Of a DNA stretch of 64,000 nucleotides, positions 32,710-42,223 are shown piece after piece; positions within the stretch are counted from its first letter, which is position 1; each line of letters starts with the position of its first letter. The stretch covers positions 1 through 64,000 of the forward strand of contig NZ_JACDUS010000009.1 of NCBI RefSeq assembly GCF_013761005.1, written 5' to 3'. The DNA is from Desulfosalsimonas propionicica (lineage in GTDB: Bacteria; Desulfobacterota; Desulfobacteria; Desulfobacterales; Desulfosalsimonadaceae). Made by a program: the position numbers and the translations under genes. The notes below the pieces were generated by a model. The model worked only from the letters and a program-made list of their open reading frames with translations. It searched no databases and was not told the DNA's origin.

Positions 32710-33696
32710 ATGGAAAAACGCCAAAACAGGACAAACAAAACCCCGGCAAAGCCTCAGTGGATCCGGGTGGCCGCACCCGGGGGGGATAATTATGAAACCA
32801 TCCGCCGCCTGAAAGCGGCCGCGGGCCTGCACACGGTCTGCGAATCAGCCCTTTGCCCCAATATCGCGGAATGCTGGCATGCCGGACATGCCACATTCAT
32901 GATCCTGGGCAACGGCTGTACCCGGAACTGCCGGTTCTGCGGGGTCGACGGCCGGCCGCAGCCACTGGATAGAGACGAACCCCGGCGCGTAGCAAAAGCC
33001 GTTGCCGCCATGGGGCTGGATCACGCCGTGGTGACATCTGTTACCCGGGATGATCTTTCCGACGGGGGAGCCGGCCATTTTGCCACAACCATCAAAGAAA
33101 TCCGGAAAAACTGCCCGAATGCGGGCATCGAGGTGCTGATTCCGGATTTTGCGGCAAGCCGCAGGGCCCTTGAAACCGTGCTCGCAGCCGGCCCGGACAT
33201 TGTGGGACACAACATGGAAACCACGGCCCGGCTCTATCCAACGGTGCGGCCCATGGCAGACTACCGACAGTCCCTGTCCCTGCTTTGCACGGCAAAACAG
33301 ATCAATCCTGAATGCATCACAAAATCGGGGCTCATGCTCGGGCTCGGCGAAACCATGGACGAAATCCGCCAGACCATCGCCGACATCCGGGCGGCCGGCG
33401 TGCAGGTGCTGACCATGGGCCAGTATCTCAAGCCCGGACCGGAAAATATGGACGTGACCGAATATTTTCATCCTGAAACCTTTGCGCAACTGAAGCAATA
33501 TGCAATAGAGACAGGTTTTGCCCTGGTGGAATCCGGGCCCCTGGTGCGAAGCTCCTACAAGGCCGCAGCCCAGGCAGAAGCACTGGGGATCATCCAGGCA
33601 CCGAAATCCGGCAAGACAAATCCAAGGCATGCGGCCTGCGGACAAAAGCAGCCACAGATCAAAACCCCACAAATCAGGAGACGCAACAAACAATGA
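32710..33696 (+). CDS. lipA: Lipoyl synthase
   Basis: Radical SAM enzyme that inserts two sulphurs into protein-bound octanoyl groups. It has 328 residues. The auxiliary cluster Cys are C44, C49 and C55 (TVCESALCPNIAEC), the radical SAM CxxxCxxC is C70, C74 and C77 (GCTRNCRFC), and the conserved SSYKA near the end has the auxiliary-cluster Ser ligand (VRSSYKA). The C-terminal tail past residue 300 is basic and variable. There is no clear ribosome binding site. Its stop overlaps the sucA start by four bases, so it is tied to the enzyme it lipoylates. No lipB lies nearby. Confidence 0.96.
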   Translation: MEKRQNRTNKTPAKPQWIRVAAPGGDNYETIRRLKAAAGLHTVCESALCPNIAECWHAGHATFMILGNGCTRNCRFCGVDGRPQPLDRDEPRRVAKAVAAMGLDHAVVTSVTRDDLSDGGAGHFATTIKEIRKNCPNAGIEVLIPDFAASRRALETVLAAGPDIVGHNMETTARLYPTVRPMADYRQSLSLLCTAKQINPECITKSGLMLGLGETMDEIRQTIADIRAAGVQVLTMGQYLKPGPENMDVTEYFHPETFAQLKQYAIETGFALVESGPLVRSSYKAAAQAEALGIIQAPKSGKTNPRHAACGQKQPQIKTPQIRRRNKQ

Positions 33697-36455
33697 CTTA
33701 CAAAGGACCCTGGAGCGGCCAATACATTGAAACCCAATACAGCCGCTGGAGGCAGGATCCAAACTCCGTGGACCCGGACTGGCAATTTTTTTTCCAGGGC
33801 TTTGAACTCGGACTGAGCAAAAAGCCGGCAGCGTCCGGAGAAGGATGTGAGCCCTGCGACGAACAAACCGTCAGAAAACAGTCAAGGGTCGAGGCCCTTG
33901 TCTACAGGTATCGCGATATCGGGCACCTGCTGTCGTGCACAGATCCCCTTGCGGAATGTCCCATCGACCACCCCCTGTTAAACCCGGGCGCCTTTGGCCT
34001 GGATGAAAAAGACATGCAGCGGCGCTTCCACGCGCCGGGCCTGCCGGAACATCTTGGCAGGCAAATGACGCTTGGCGAGCTTGTCAACCATCTGCGCCAA
34101 ACCTATTGCCGCTCTGTTGGTGTGGAATACATGCACATCCAGGACCCGGAAGAACGCAAGTGGCTTCGGGAACAGATGGAATCCACACAAAACATGCCGT
34201 CGCTTTCAGAGGAGGAAAAAATCCGGATTCTCCGGAAACTGTCCGAGGCTTCCGCCCTTGAACAGTTTATCCATAAAAAATATCTGGGCCAGAAACGCTT
34301 CAGCGTTGAAGGCGCAGACGTGATCATCCCCCTGCTCGATTCCCTGCTGGCCCATGCCGCGGGCGAACACGACTGCGGACAGATTGTTCTGGGCATGACC
34401 CACAGGGGAAGGTTAAATGTTCAGGCCAATATCCTGAACAGGCCATATGCAGATGTCATCGGTGAATTTGAAAGCCACCACAACCCGGAAGCCGAAGTGG
34501 GCGCCGGAGACGTGAAGTATCACAAGGGTTTCCGCGGCAAAGTCACCACCTCGGGAAAAAGGCAAATCGATATCCTCATGGCCGACAACCCCAGTCACCT
34601 GGAGTCGGTCAACCCGGTGGTGGAGGGAATGGCCCGGGCCCGGCTGGATGCGGCGGGCATTGAAAACACCGGTGCTGTCCTGCCGTTGCTGCTCCACGGG
34701 GACGCGGCCTTTTCAGGCCAGGGCATTGTGGCTGAAACACTGAACATGTCCCAGCTCGATGGCTATCATACCGGCGGCACAGTGCATATCATCGTCAACA
34801 ACCAGATCGGCTACACGGCCCTGCCCGAAGACCTTCGCTCCACCCGGTATGCCACGGATATTGCCAAAAGTTTAATGGTGCCCATATTCCACGTACACGG
34901 CGAAAACCCCGAGGCGGCCGTGCATATTGCAAAGCTGGCCTGTGACTACCGAATGCGTTTTGGCAAGGACGTGATCATGGATGTGGTCTGCTACCGCAGA
35001 TACGGCCACAACGAGGGCGATGAGCCCTATTTCACCCAGCCGCTCATGTATGAACGCATAAAAAACCGCCCCACCCCGGCCCGGGTCTATGCCCGGCAGC
35101 TCATTGAACAGGGCGTATTGGACGAAAACACAGCCAGCGACATCCGGGAGCAAACAACCCAATGCATCCAGGAAGCCTATGATGCTGTGCAGAAACAAAC
35201 CAATGAACCGGCGCAGGAAACCACTGCCGAGGGTCACCCGCCCACAACAGCACCTGAAAAAGGCCGGCAGCAACCCCAGGATCAACAGGATTCCGGCGTG
35301 GACACTGCTGTCAAGCCCTCCCTGCTAAAGCAACTGGCTGCAAAAATCAACGCGGCCCCGGATGATTTCCATCTGCACCCCAAAATTGAAAAACTCCTGA
35401 AAAAACGCCTGGCCGCAGTAAAAGACGGCAAGCGTATAGACTGGGCAAATGCCGAGGCCCTGGGGTTTGCCACAATTGTAAACCAGGGCATTTCCATCCG
35501 CCTGTCAGGCCAGGACAGCCAGCGGGGCACTTTCAGCCAGCGCCACAGCGTATTGTTTAACACCGCCACCAACGCGGAGCATGTGCCCATAAATAACGCA
35601 GCCAAAGGCGGGGGCGGATTTACCGCCATCAACAGTCTGCTGTCCGAAGCCGGGGTTTTGGGCTTTGAATACGGCTATTCCCTGGTGCACACAAACGGTC
35701 TGACCCTTTGGGAGGCCCAGTTCGGTGATTTTGTCAACAACGCCCAGGCCGTCATTGATCTCTATCTTGCCAGCGGCGAAACCAAGTGGGGGCGCAGAAG
35801 CGGCCTGGTGCTGCTGCTGCCCCACGGTTATGAAGGCCAGGGCCCGGATCATTCCAGCAGCCGCGTGGAGCGATTTTTGCAACTGGCCGCAGATGAAAAT
35901 TTTTGCGTTTGCAACCCCACCACCCCGGCCCAGTATTATCATCTTTTGCGGCGCCAGGCATGCGCCGGAATATTAAAACCCCTGATCATCCTGACGCCCA
36001 AAAGCCTGCTTCGCCATCCTGAAGCTGTCTCATCATTGGATGATCTGGCAAAAGGGAAATTTCAAAAAGTTATAGACGATACCCGGGCCCCGAAAAATCC
36101 CGAACAGGTGGTGCTGGTATCGGGCAAGCTGTTTTACGACCTGGCAGAGGCCCGAAATGACAGGGAGGAAAAAAACACGGCCATCATCCGGGTCGAACAG
36201 CTCTATCCCTTTGCCGAAGAACAACTGGTTTCGGTAATCAAGAAATACAAAAACTGCCGCCGCTGGGTCTGGGCCCAGGAGGAGCCGGCCAACATGGGGG
36301 CGTGGAACTACATCCGGCCGCTTTTGGAAACCCGTTTTTCAATCACCCTCAACTATATCGGCCGCAAGGCTTCGGCCAGCACGGCCACGGGATACCACCA
36401 CGTACACAAGCAACAGCAGCAGCAGATCATTGACATGGTCATGGAGAAAAAATAA
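33693..36455 (+). CDS. sucA: 2-oxoglutarate dehydrogenase E1 component
   Basis: Thiamine diphosphate-dependent decarboxylase of the 2-oxoglutarate dehydrogenase complex. It has 920 residues. The N-terminus SVDPDWQFFFQGFELG resembles the E2-binding segment; GMTHRGRLNVQANI, HGDAAFSGQG and VCYRRYGHNEGDEP are family signatures for the cofactor site. About residues 499-542 form a Gln/Pro/Glu-rich low-complexity linker not typical of E. coli SucA. The C-terminus is complete. It starts inside the lipA stop (ATGA) and precedes sucB by 35 bases. Confidence 0.96.
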   Translation: MTYKGPWSGQYIETQYSRWRQDPNSVDPDWQFFFQGFELGLSKKPAASGEGCEPCDEQTVRKQSRVEALVYRYRDIGHLLSCTDPLAECPIDHPLLNPGAFGLDEKDMQRRFHAPGLPEHLGRQMTLGELVNHLRQTYCRSVGVEYMHIQDPEERKWLREQMESTQNMPSLSEEEKIRILRKLSEASALEQFIHKKYLGQKRFSVEGADVIIPLLDSLLAHAAGEHDCGQIVLGMTHRGRLNVQANILNRPYADVIGEFESHHNPEAEVGAGDVKYHKGFRGKVTTSGKRQIDILMADNPSHLESVNPVVEGMARARLDAAGIENTGAVLPLLLHGDAAFSGQGIVAETLNMSQLDGYHTGGTVHIIVNNQIGYTALPEDLRSTRYATDIAKSLMVPIFHVHGENPEAAVHIAKLACDYRMRFGKDVIMDVVCYRRYGHNEGDEPYFTQPLMYERIKNRPTPARVYARQLIEQGVLDENTASDIREQTTQCIQEAYDAVQKQTNEPAQETTAEGHPPTTAPEKGRQQPQDQQDSGVDTAVKPSLLKQLAAKINAAPDDFHLHPKIEKLLKKRLAAVKDGKRIDWANAEALGFATIVNQGISIRLSGQDSQRGTFSQRHSVLFNTATNAEHVPINNAAKGGGGFTAINSLLSEAGVLGFEYGYSLVHTNGLTLWEAQFGDFVNNAQAVIDLYLASGETKWGRRSGLVLLLPHGYEGQGPDHSSSRVERFLQLAADENFCVCNPTTPAQYYHLLRRQACAGILKPLIILTPKSLLRHPEAVSSLDDLAKGKFQKVIDDTRAPKNPEQVVLVSGKLFYDLAEARNDREEKNTAIIRVEQLYPFAEEQLVSVIKKYKNCRRWVWAQEEPANMGAWNYIRPLLETRFSITLNYIGRKASASTATGYHHVHKQQQQQIIDMVMEKK

Positions 36456-36490
36456 GAAACTGCAGCAAAAAAGCCCTGTAAGGAGGCTCC

Positions 36491-37822
36491 ATGAAAGTGG
36501 ATATCAAGGTGCCGGAAGTCGGCGAATCCGTAAAGGAAGCCCTGCTGGCGGAATGGTACAAGTCAGACGGCGACCGCATTGAAAAAGACGAACCGGTCTT
36601 TGTCATAGAAACAGACAAGGTCACCCTGGAGGTCCCCGCAGAGCAAAGCGGCATCCTGGAAATCCTTGTCCAGGCCGGCCAGAACGTGAAGATCGGACAG
36701 GCTATGGGCAAAATCGACACGGATGCCGCCCAAACGGATTCAGCACAAAAGGCGGATCAGGAAAAACAACCCTCGGAAGCAGAAGAAAAGGCAGCTGAAT
36801 CCGCCCCTACGCCGGAACCCGAACCCGCCCCAAAGGCCGGAGCAAAACAGGCCGAAACAGAACCCGGGCCTGAAGCCATACCCGCCAGGTCCCCGGAGCC
36901 CCAAGAGCCCGGCGATGACAAACAAGCGGCACAACAGGCAGAGATCCTGCCGCCGTCAGTGCGCCGACTGGTGGCTGAAAACAACCTGGATGTTTCAAAA
37001 ATCCGGGCAACCGGCCCCAACGGACGGATCACCAAAGGCGATGTAATTGCCTACCTTGAATCCGGCGCCGGACAAACGGCAGCCCAGCCGGAGCAAAAAA
37101 GTCCCCGGCCTTCGGAAACAAAGGAAGCCGTCACCCGCACGCCCATGTCTCCGATCCGAAAATCCATTGCCGCCCACCTGCTTGATGCCAGGCAGAACAC
37201 CGCCATGCTTACCACGTTTAATGAAATCGACATGAGCCGGGTCAAGACACTGCGCGAGCGGTTCAAGGACACATTTCACAACACCCACGGGGTGCGCCTG
37301 GGATTCATGTCCTTTTTTGTCAAAGCATGCGTTGCCGCCCTCAGGGAGTTTCCGGAAATCAACGCCGGCATAGAAGAAGATGAAATCGTCTATCATCACT
37401 ATTATCACATCGGCATTGCCATTGGCGCCAAAAAGGGCCTGGTGGTGCCGGTTGTCCGGCATGCAGACCGGCTCGGTTTTGCAGACATCGAAGAAGCCAT
37501 TGCGGACTTTGCCACGCGCGTGGAAAAAAACCGCATCACCCTTTCCGAGCTCGAAGGGGGCACCTTTTCGATCACCAACGGCGGCATCTACGGCTCGCTT
37601 TTGTCCACACCCATTTTAAACATGCCCCAGAGCGCCATTTTGGCCATGCATAAGATCGAGGACCGGCCGGTGGTGGAAAACAAGGAAGTGGTGATCCGGC
37701 CCATGATGTATGTGGCGCTCAGCTACGACCACCGGATCGTGGACGGCAAGGACGCGGTGAGTTTTCTGCGGCGCATCAAGGAATTCATTGAAACCCCTGA
37801 ACGCATGATCATGGAGATATAA
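36491..37822 (+). CDS. sucB: 2-oxoglutarate dehydrogenase E2 component (dihydrolipoyl succinyltransferase)
   Basis: Core acyltransferase moving succinyl from lipoate to CoA. It has 443 residues: one lipoyl domain with Lys43 in ETDKVTLEV, a Pro/Glu/Ala-rich linker (about 80-150), a peripheral subunit-binding domain (about 154-192, PSVRRLVAENNLDV), a second linker and the catalytic domain with His at about 414 in LSYDHRIVDGKDA. A strong AAGGAGG site precedes the ATG. Confidence 0.96.
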   Translation: MKVDIKVPEVGESVKEALLAEWYKSDGDRIEKDEPVFVIETDKVTLEVPAEQSGILEILVQAGQNVKIGQAMGKIDTDAAQTDSAQKADQEKQPSEAEEKAAESAPTPEPEPAPKAGAKQAETEPGPEAIPARSPEPQEPGDDKQAAQQAEILPPSVRRLVAENNLDVSKIRATGPNGRITKGDVIAYLESGAGQTAAQPEQKSPRPSETKEAVTRTPMSPIRKSIAAHLLDARQNTAMLTTFNEIDMSRVKTLRERFKDTFHNTHGVRLGFMSFFVKACVAALREFPEINAGIEEDEIVYHHYYHIGIAIGAKKGLVVPVVRHADRLGFADIEEAIADFATRVEKNRITLSELEGGTFSITNGGIYGSLLSTPILNMPQSAILAMHKIEDRPVVENKEVVIRPMMYVALSYDHRIVDGKDAVSFLRRIKEFIETPERMIMEI

Positions 37823-37823
37823 A

Positions 37824-39230
37824 ATGGGTGAACAGTCGCGTTATGACTTGATTGTAATCGGCGCCGGCCCGGGCGGGTACGTGGCCGCGGCCAGAGCCGG
37901 CCAGTTGGGCATGAAAACGGCCTGTGTGGACAAATTTGACAGACCCGGCGGGGTATGCCTCAATTACGGATGCATCCCGAGCAAAGCCCTGCTCGATTCC
38001 TCGGAACATGCGGCCCAGGCGGTCAATTCATTTAAAAACCACGGCATCCGGGTGGGCAAGCCGGAAATCGATCTAAAGACCATGATGGGCAGAAAAGACG
38101 AGGTTGTGCGGGCACTTACCGACAATGTGGAAAACCTGCTCAAAGCCAACAATGTAGAGATTATCAAAGGCACCGCCGCACTCCATGGCCCGTCAGCGGT
38201 CAGGGTGGAAAAAAACGGCCAGGCACAGACAATCGAAGCGAAAAACATTTTGCTTGCCACCGGCAGCAGCCCGGCCGGGGTCAAGGGTCTTGAGTTTGAC
38301 GGCCAGTTTATTGTCAACTCAACCGATGCCCTGGCCTTTGACAGGGTTCCCAGGCGCCTTCTCATCGTGGGCGGCGGATATATCGGCCTTGAACTGGGCT
38401 CGGTCTGGTCACGCCTGGGGTCAAAGGTAACTGTCGCGGAAATGACAGACCGGATTGCGGGCACGGCAGACAGCCAGTTATCACGCCGGCTGCTGCGGAT
38501 CTTAAAGAGCCAGGGCATTGAATTTAAGCTCAAAACCCGGGTTACCGGCGCGGATGTGCGCAAAAAGACCGTAAAGGTGACATTGGATACAGACGGGGAA
38601 AAATCCGAGCAAGTTTGCGAAACCGTGCTGGTGGCCGTGGGCAGGCGCCCGCTGTCTGAAGACCTGGGCCTGGAAGACGCGGGCGTTGAGACCGATTCCC
38701 AGGGCTTTGTCAAGGTGGATGCCAATTTCCGCACCGCTGTTGCCAATATTTATGCCGTAGGCGACCTGATCGGCCAGCCCATGCTGGCCCACAAGGCCTC
38801 GGCCGAAGGACGGGCCGCAGTGGAAATCATGGCGGGAAAACCCGGCGAGGTCAACTACGACGCAGTGCCCATGGTCATCTACACCTTTCCCGAGGCGGCA
38901 TCAGTGGGCAAGACAGAAGAGCAGTTAAAACAACAGGGCATTGACTACTGCACCGGCACTTTCCCGCTCACGGGCGCCGGCCGGGCCCGGTGCATGGGCG
39001 AAACCGAAGGCATGGTCAAGGTGCTTTCCCACAAAAAAACAGACCGGGTCCTGGGGGTGCACATCCTCTCGCCCCGGGCTTCGGACATGATCGCAGAAGC
39101 GGTATTTGCCATCGAATTCGGGGCGTCCTCGGAAGACATCGGCCGGATCATGCACGGCCATCCCACATTTGCCGAAGCCCTGCAGGAAGCCGCCCTGGTG
39201 ACCCGGCAGTGCTCCATATATTCGGGATAG
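37824..39230 (+). CDS. lpd: Dihydrolipoyl dehydrogenase (E3)
   Basis: FAD enzyme that reoxidises dihydrolipoate with NAD. It has 468 residues. The FAD motif is GAGPGGYVAA (13-22), the redox-active Cys pair is C45 and C50 (GVCLNYGCIPSK, where CLNVGC is more usual), the NAD motif is GGGYIGLELG (about 186-195), and the dimer His-Glu pair lies in HGHPTFAEALQEAA. It starts one base after sucB and ends 13 bases before the convergent nuoN. Confidence 0.97.
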   Translation: MGEQSRYDLIVIGAGPGGYVAAARAGQLGMKTACVDKFDRPGGVCLNYGCIPSKALLDSSEHAAQAVNSFKNHGIRVGKPEIDLKTMMGRKDEVVRALTDNVENLLKANNVEIIKGTAALHGPSAVRVEKNGQAQTIEAKNILLATGSSPAGVKGLEFDGQFIVNSTDALAFDRVPRRLLIVGGGYIGLELGSVWSRLGSKVTVAEMTDRIAGTADSQLSRRLLRILKSQGIEFKLKTRVTGADVRKKTVKVTLDTDGEKSEQVCETVLVAVGRRPLSEDLGLEDAGVETDSQGFVKVDANFRTAVANIYAVGDLIGQPMLAHKASAEGRAAVEIMAGKPGEVNYDAVPMVIYTFPEAASVGKTEEQLKQQGIDYCTGTFPLTGAGRARCMGETEGMVKVLSHKKTDRVLGVHILSPRASDMIAEAVFAIEFGASSEDIGRIMHGHPTFAEALQEAALVTRQCSIYSG

Positions 39231-39243
39231 AACGTCCACCCGC

Positions 39244-40671
39244 TCAGGGAAAAAGGCCTGCTGTCATGGCGCCTGCCAGGGCCATCATGTATCGGGGATA
39301 AAGGCCGCCTGCCACCATGAAAACAATCATGGCAAGGGCCAGGAGCCTGAAGGGCAGGGATACAGCAATGGCCCGGGGCTGTGCCGCAGGTGCAATAAAA
39401 TACGCGGCCTTAAGGACACCGAGGTAATAATAAAGCGATATCACCACGTTAAACATTGCGATAATCACCAGCCACAGCAGTCCCTGGTCCATGGCGGCCT
39501 TAAAAACAAGCAGTTTTGCCGTAAACCCGATGGTGGGCGGAAGGCCGGCCAGTCCGAAAAGGGCCAGCAGCAGGGCCAAAGCCAGCACAGGAGCCCGTTG
39601 GTGCAGGCCGGCAAGGGCATCTGTTTTGATGTTTCTGCCGCCGTCTGCGGCCTTGACCACCACCATGAAACAGGTGAATTTCATCACCATAAGCGACAGG
39701 CCGTAAAATACCGCGCCCGCATAGCCCATTGCGTTTGCGCATAATATTCCAATCATCACGTAGCCGGCATGGGCCACGCTGGAAAAAGCCAGAAGCCGCT
39801 TGATATCCTTTTGGGCCATGGCCGCGAGATTGCCCGCGGTCATGGAAGCAACAGAGAGGAAAATCAACACCCAGGCCATCCGGTCGCCCTGCCCGCCGGT
39901 CATGGCGATCATGCGCACCAAAATGGCAATGGCGGCCACCTTTGAGGCAGTGGCAATATATGCCGACACCTGGTGGGGGGCGGCCTCGTAGGCCTCGGGC
40001 GCCCAGAAATGAAAGGGAAAAACCGCGAGCTTGAAAAAAAATCCGGACAACGACAGGACAAAACCGGTAAAAACCAGGGGCTCATTGATCCTTGCCGGCA
40101 CCTGCCCCATCAGTTCGGCCATGTGCGCTGTTCCAAACGCGCCGTAAACCAGGGCAAACCCGAAAAGCATCACGGCAGATGAGGCCGCGCCAAAGACGAA
40201 ATACTGAAATGCCGGCTCTGCCCCTTTTGGGTATCCCCGGCGAAAATAGACCAGCACGTAAAGGCTGTAAGAAGAAATCTCAAGGGAAATATAGATGGTC
40301 AGCAAATGTACGGAGCTTGCCAGCAGCATCATGGCCAGGGTAGACAAGCAAAGCAGCAGGTAGAATTCGCTGTGCCGGGCCTTGTCCACTCCTGAAAGAT
40401 CGGCGCAAAGACATACCGTAAGAAAGAACCCGGAATAGATAAGGGCCTTAAACACCTGGGAGTAAAGATCCACCTGATAGACTCCCTCAAAGACAAGGCC
40501 TTCAAAACCCGCAGTGCAGACCGTCAGCACAAGACCGCCCGCAGACAGCACCATGGCCGCGGCATAATCCCGGCCGGGACGGGCCCGGCACAGGCAGAGA
40601 AAGAAAAACACACCAACTGCCGCCAGTGTGTAGAGCTCGGGAATAAACAGGATCCAATCCGTCATGGCCAT
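39244..40671 (-). CDS. nuoN: NADH-quinone oxidoreductase subunit N
   Basis: Antiporter-like membrane subunit of complex I that takes part in proton pumping. It has 475 residues and about 14 membrane segments, with conserved charged residues in LEISSYSLYVLVYF (Glu) and QKDIKRLLAFSSVAHAGY (Lys). It is the last gene of the nuo operon and overlaps the end of nuoM by ten bases. It meets lpd tail to tail. Confidence 0.95.
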   Translation of the reverse strand: MAMTDWILFIPELYTLAAVGVFFFLCLCRARPGRDYAAAMVLSAGGLVLTVCTAGFEGLVFEGVYQVDLYSQVFKALIYSGFFLTVCLCADLSGVDKARHSEFYLLLCLSTLAMMLLASSVHLLTIYISLEISSYSLYVLVYFRRGYPKGAEPAFQYFVFGAASSAVMLFGFALVYGAFGTAHMAELMGQVPARINEPLVFTGFVLSLSGFFFKLAVFPFHFWAPEAYEAAPHQVSAYIATASKVAAIAILVRMIAMTGGQGDRMAWVLIFLSVASMTAGNLAAMAQKDIKRLLAFSSVAHAGYVMIGILCANAMGYAGAVFYGLSLMVMKFTCFMVVVKAADGGRNIKTDALAGLHQRAPVLALALLLALFGLAGLPPTIGFTAKLLVFKAAMDQGLLWLVIIAMFNVVISLYYYLGVLKAAYFIAPAAQPRAIAVSLPFRLLALAMIVFMVAGGLYPRYMMALAGAMTAGLFP

Positions 40672-42209
40672 ACGCTCATCAATTCCGTGAAAAGGGTCTC
40701 AACGCTTTCCGGCCCGGCGAACCCGACTGCCTGGCCCAGGGAATGGATCAGGGGGACCGAGGCGGTCTGGATCAAATCATACATGAGAAACGGCATCAGA
40801 CCGAAGCCCACGATTGCCGCGGCCAGCACCGCCCGGGGCATACCCATTGCAAAGCGCATGTCCTTTAAATGCGCCCAGCGGTCATTCAAGGGCCCAAAGC
40901 AGGTATTGCGGACAACCCGGAGCATGAACAGGGCATTTACCACCAAAACACCCACGGATATCATTGCCAGGGCCGGGTAGACCCTGAACGCGGCGATAAA
41001 AACCAGCAGTTCAGCCCAGAAGCTGGCCAAACAGGGCACACCGATGCCGGCAAGCGCTGCAATAACAAAATAACCGCTGGCCGCGGGCATCACAGCCGAC
41101 AGTCCGCCGAGTTCGCCGATTTCCCGGGTGTGGGTGCGGTCATAGATATGTCCCACAGCCGAGAAAAAAAGGGCCGTCATGACCCCGTGGGCAAACATCT
41201 GAAACACCGCCCCGTTAATCCCGTCAACTGTCATGGTGGCAAACCCCAGGCCCACGATTCCCATGTGGGAAACACTGGAATAGCCGATCACAAACTTGAG
41301 ATCCGTCTGTCGAAGGCCCACCATGACCCCATAGACAATCCCGATGACCGCCAGAACCGCCATCATCGGCGACCAGTACATCCAGCCTTCCGGGCACAGA
41401 AACATGCCAACCCGCAGGATGCCGAAAGCCCCGATCTTCATGAGTACGCCGGCATGCAGCATGCTCACCGCCGTGGGGGCGGCCACGTGACCCGTGGGCG
41501 ACCAGGAGTGAAACGGCCATACCCCGGCCAGAATCCCGAATCCGATATAAAACAGCAAAAATGCGGTTTTCTGCTCAAAGCCGGAAAAAGACGCATTTTC
41601 CACCAAGGCGGGCAGAGAAAACGTCTCCAGGCCGGATACGGCTGCCAGATAAATGATGCCCGGCAAAATCATTGCGCTTCCGAACAAAAGATACAGGGTC
41701 AGCTTCATGGCCCCATACTCCCGGGCGCTGCTGCCCCAGATCACGATGAGCAGGTACATGGGAAGAAGCGAAACATCAAACCACACGAAAATGAAAAACA
41801 GGTCAAGGGCCATGAACATGCCGTAAACGCCGATGACCAGGAGGATAAACAGGGCGAAGAACTCCTTTACCCGAAAGTCGAGTTCCCACATGGAAACAAC
41901 CCCGGTAAAAAACACAATCCCCGTGAGCAGAAGCATGGGCGCGGCAAATCCGTCTATGCCGTTTAAATAGGAAATGCCCATGGAGGGGATCCAGTCCAGG
42001 CGCTCCACGAACTGCATGCCCCCCGCCCCCCGGTCATATGCAGCAAACAGAAAAACCGACAGGGCCAGGGTTGCAGCCGAACACGCCGCACTCACCCATT
42101 TGACCGCCGCATTGCTGTTTTTGGGCAGCACCAGCACCAGTGCCAGCCCGAATATGCATATCAGCAGGATCGTGCTCAAAAACGGAAATTGTGCGGCATG
42201 CATCTGCAT
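40662..42209 (-). CDS. nuoM: NADH-quinone oxidoreductase subunit M
   Basis: Second antiporter-like proton-pumping subunit, about 515 residues and 14 membrane segments. Conserved stretches include WELDFRVKEFFALF (with the key Glu), GVWPFHSWSPTGHVAAPTAVS and QTDLKFVIGYSSVSHMG (Lys). Starts at 42218, 42209 and 42203 are all possible; I prefer 42209 because AAAGGA lies at the right distance. An extension upstream to 42308 would overlap nuoL and is unlikely. Confidence 0.95.
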   Translation of the reverse strand: MQMHAAQFPFLSTILLICIFGLALVLVLPKNSNAAVKWVSAACSAATLALSVFLFAAYDRGAGGMQFVERLDWIPSMGISYLNGIDGFAAPMLLLTGIVFFTGVVSMWELDFRVKEFFALFILLVIGVYGMFMALDLFFIFVWFDVSLLPMYLLIVIWGSSAREYGAMKLTLYLLFGSAMILPGIIYLAAVSGLETFSLPALVENASFSGFEQKTAFLLFYIGFGILAGVWPFHSWSPTGHVAAPTAVSMLHAGVLMKIGAFGILRVGMFLCPEGWMYWSPMMAVLAVIGIVYGVMVGLRQTDLKFVIGYSSVSHMGIVGLGFATMTVDGINGAVFQMFAHGVMTALFFSAVGHIYDRTHTREIGELGGLSAVMPAASGYFVIAALAGIGVPCLASFWAELLVFIAAFRVYPALAMISVGVLVVNALFMLRVVRNTCFGPLNDRWAHLKDMRFAMGMPRAVLAAAIVGFGLMPFLMYDLIQTASVPLIHSLGQAVGFAGPESVETLFTELMSVWP

Positions 42210-42223
42210 GTTTCCCATTTCCT

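Noticed and set aside
33693-36455. Pyruvate dehydrogenase E1 as an alternative to 2-oxoglutarate dehydrogenase E1
   Set aside because: The N-terminal DPDW...FFQGFE segment, the HGDAAFSGQG motif and pairing with a single-lipoyl SucB-type E2 fit SucA, not AceE.
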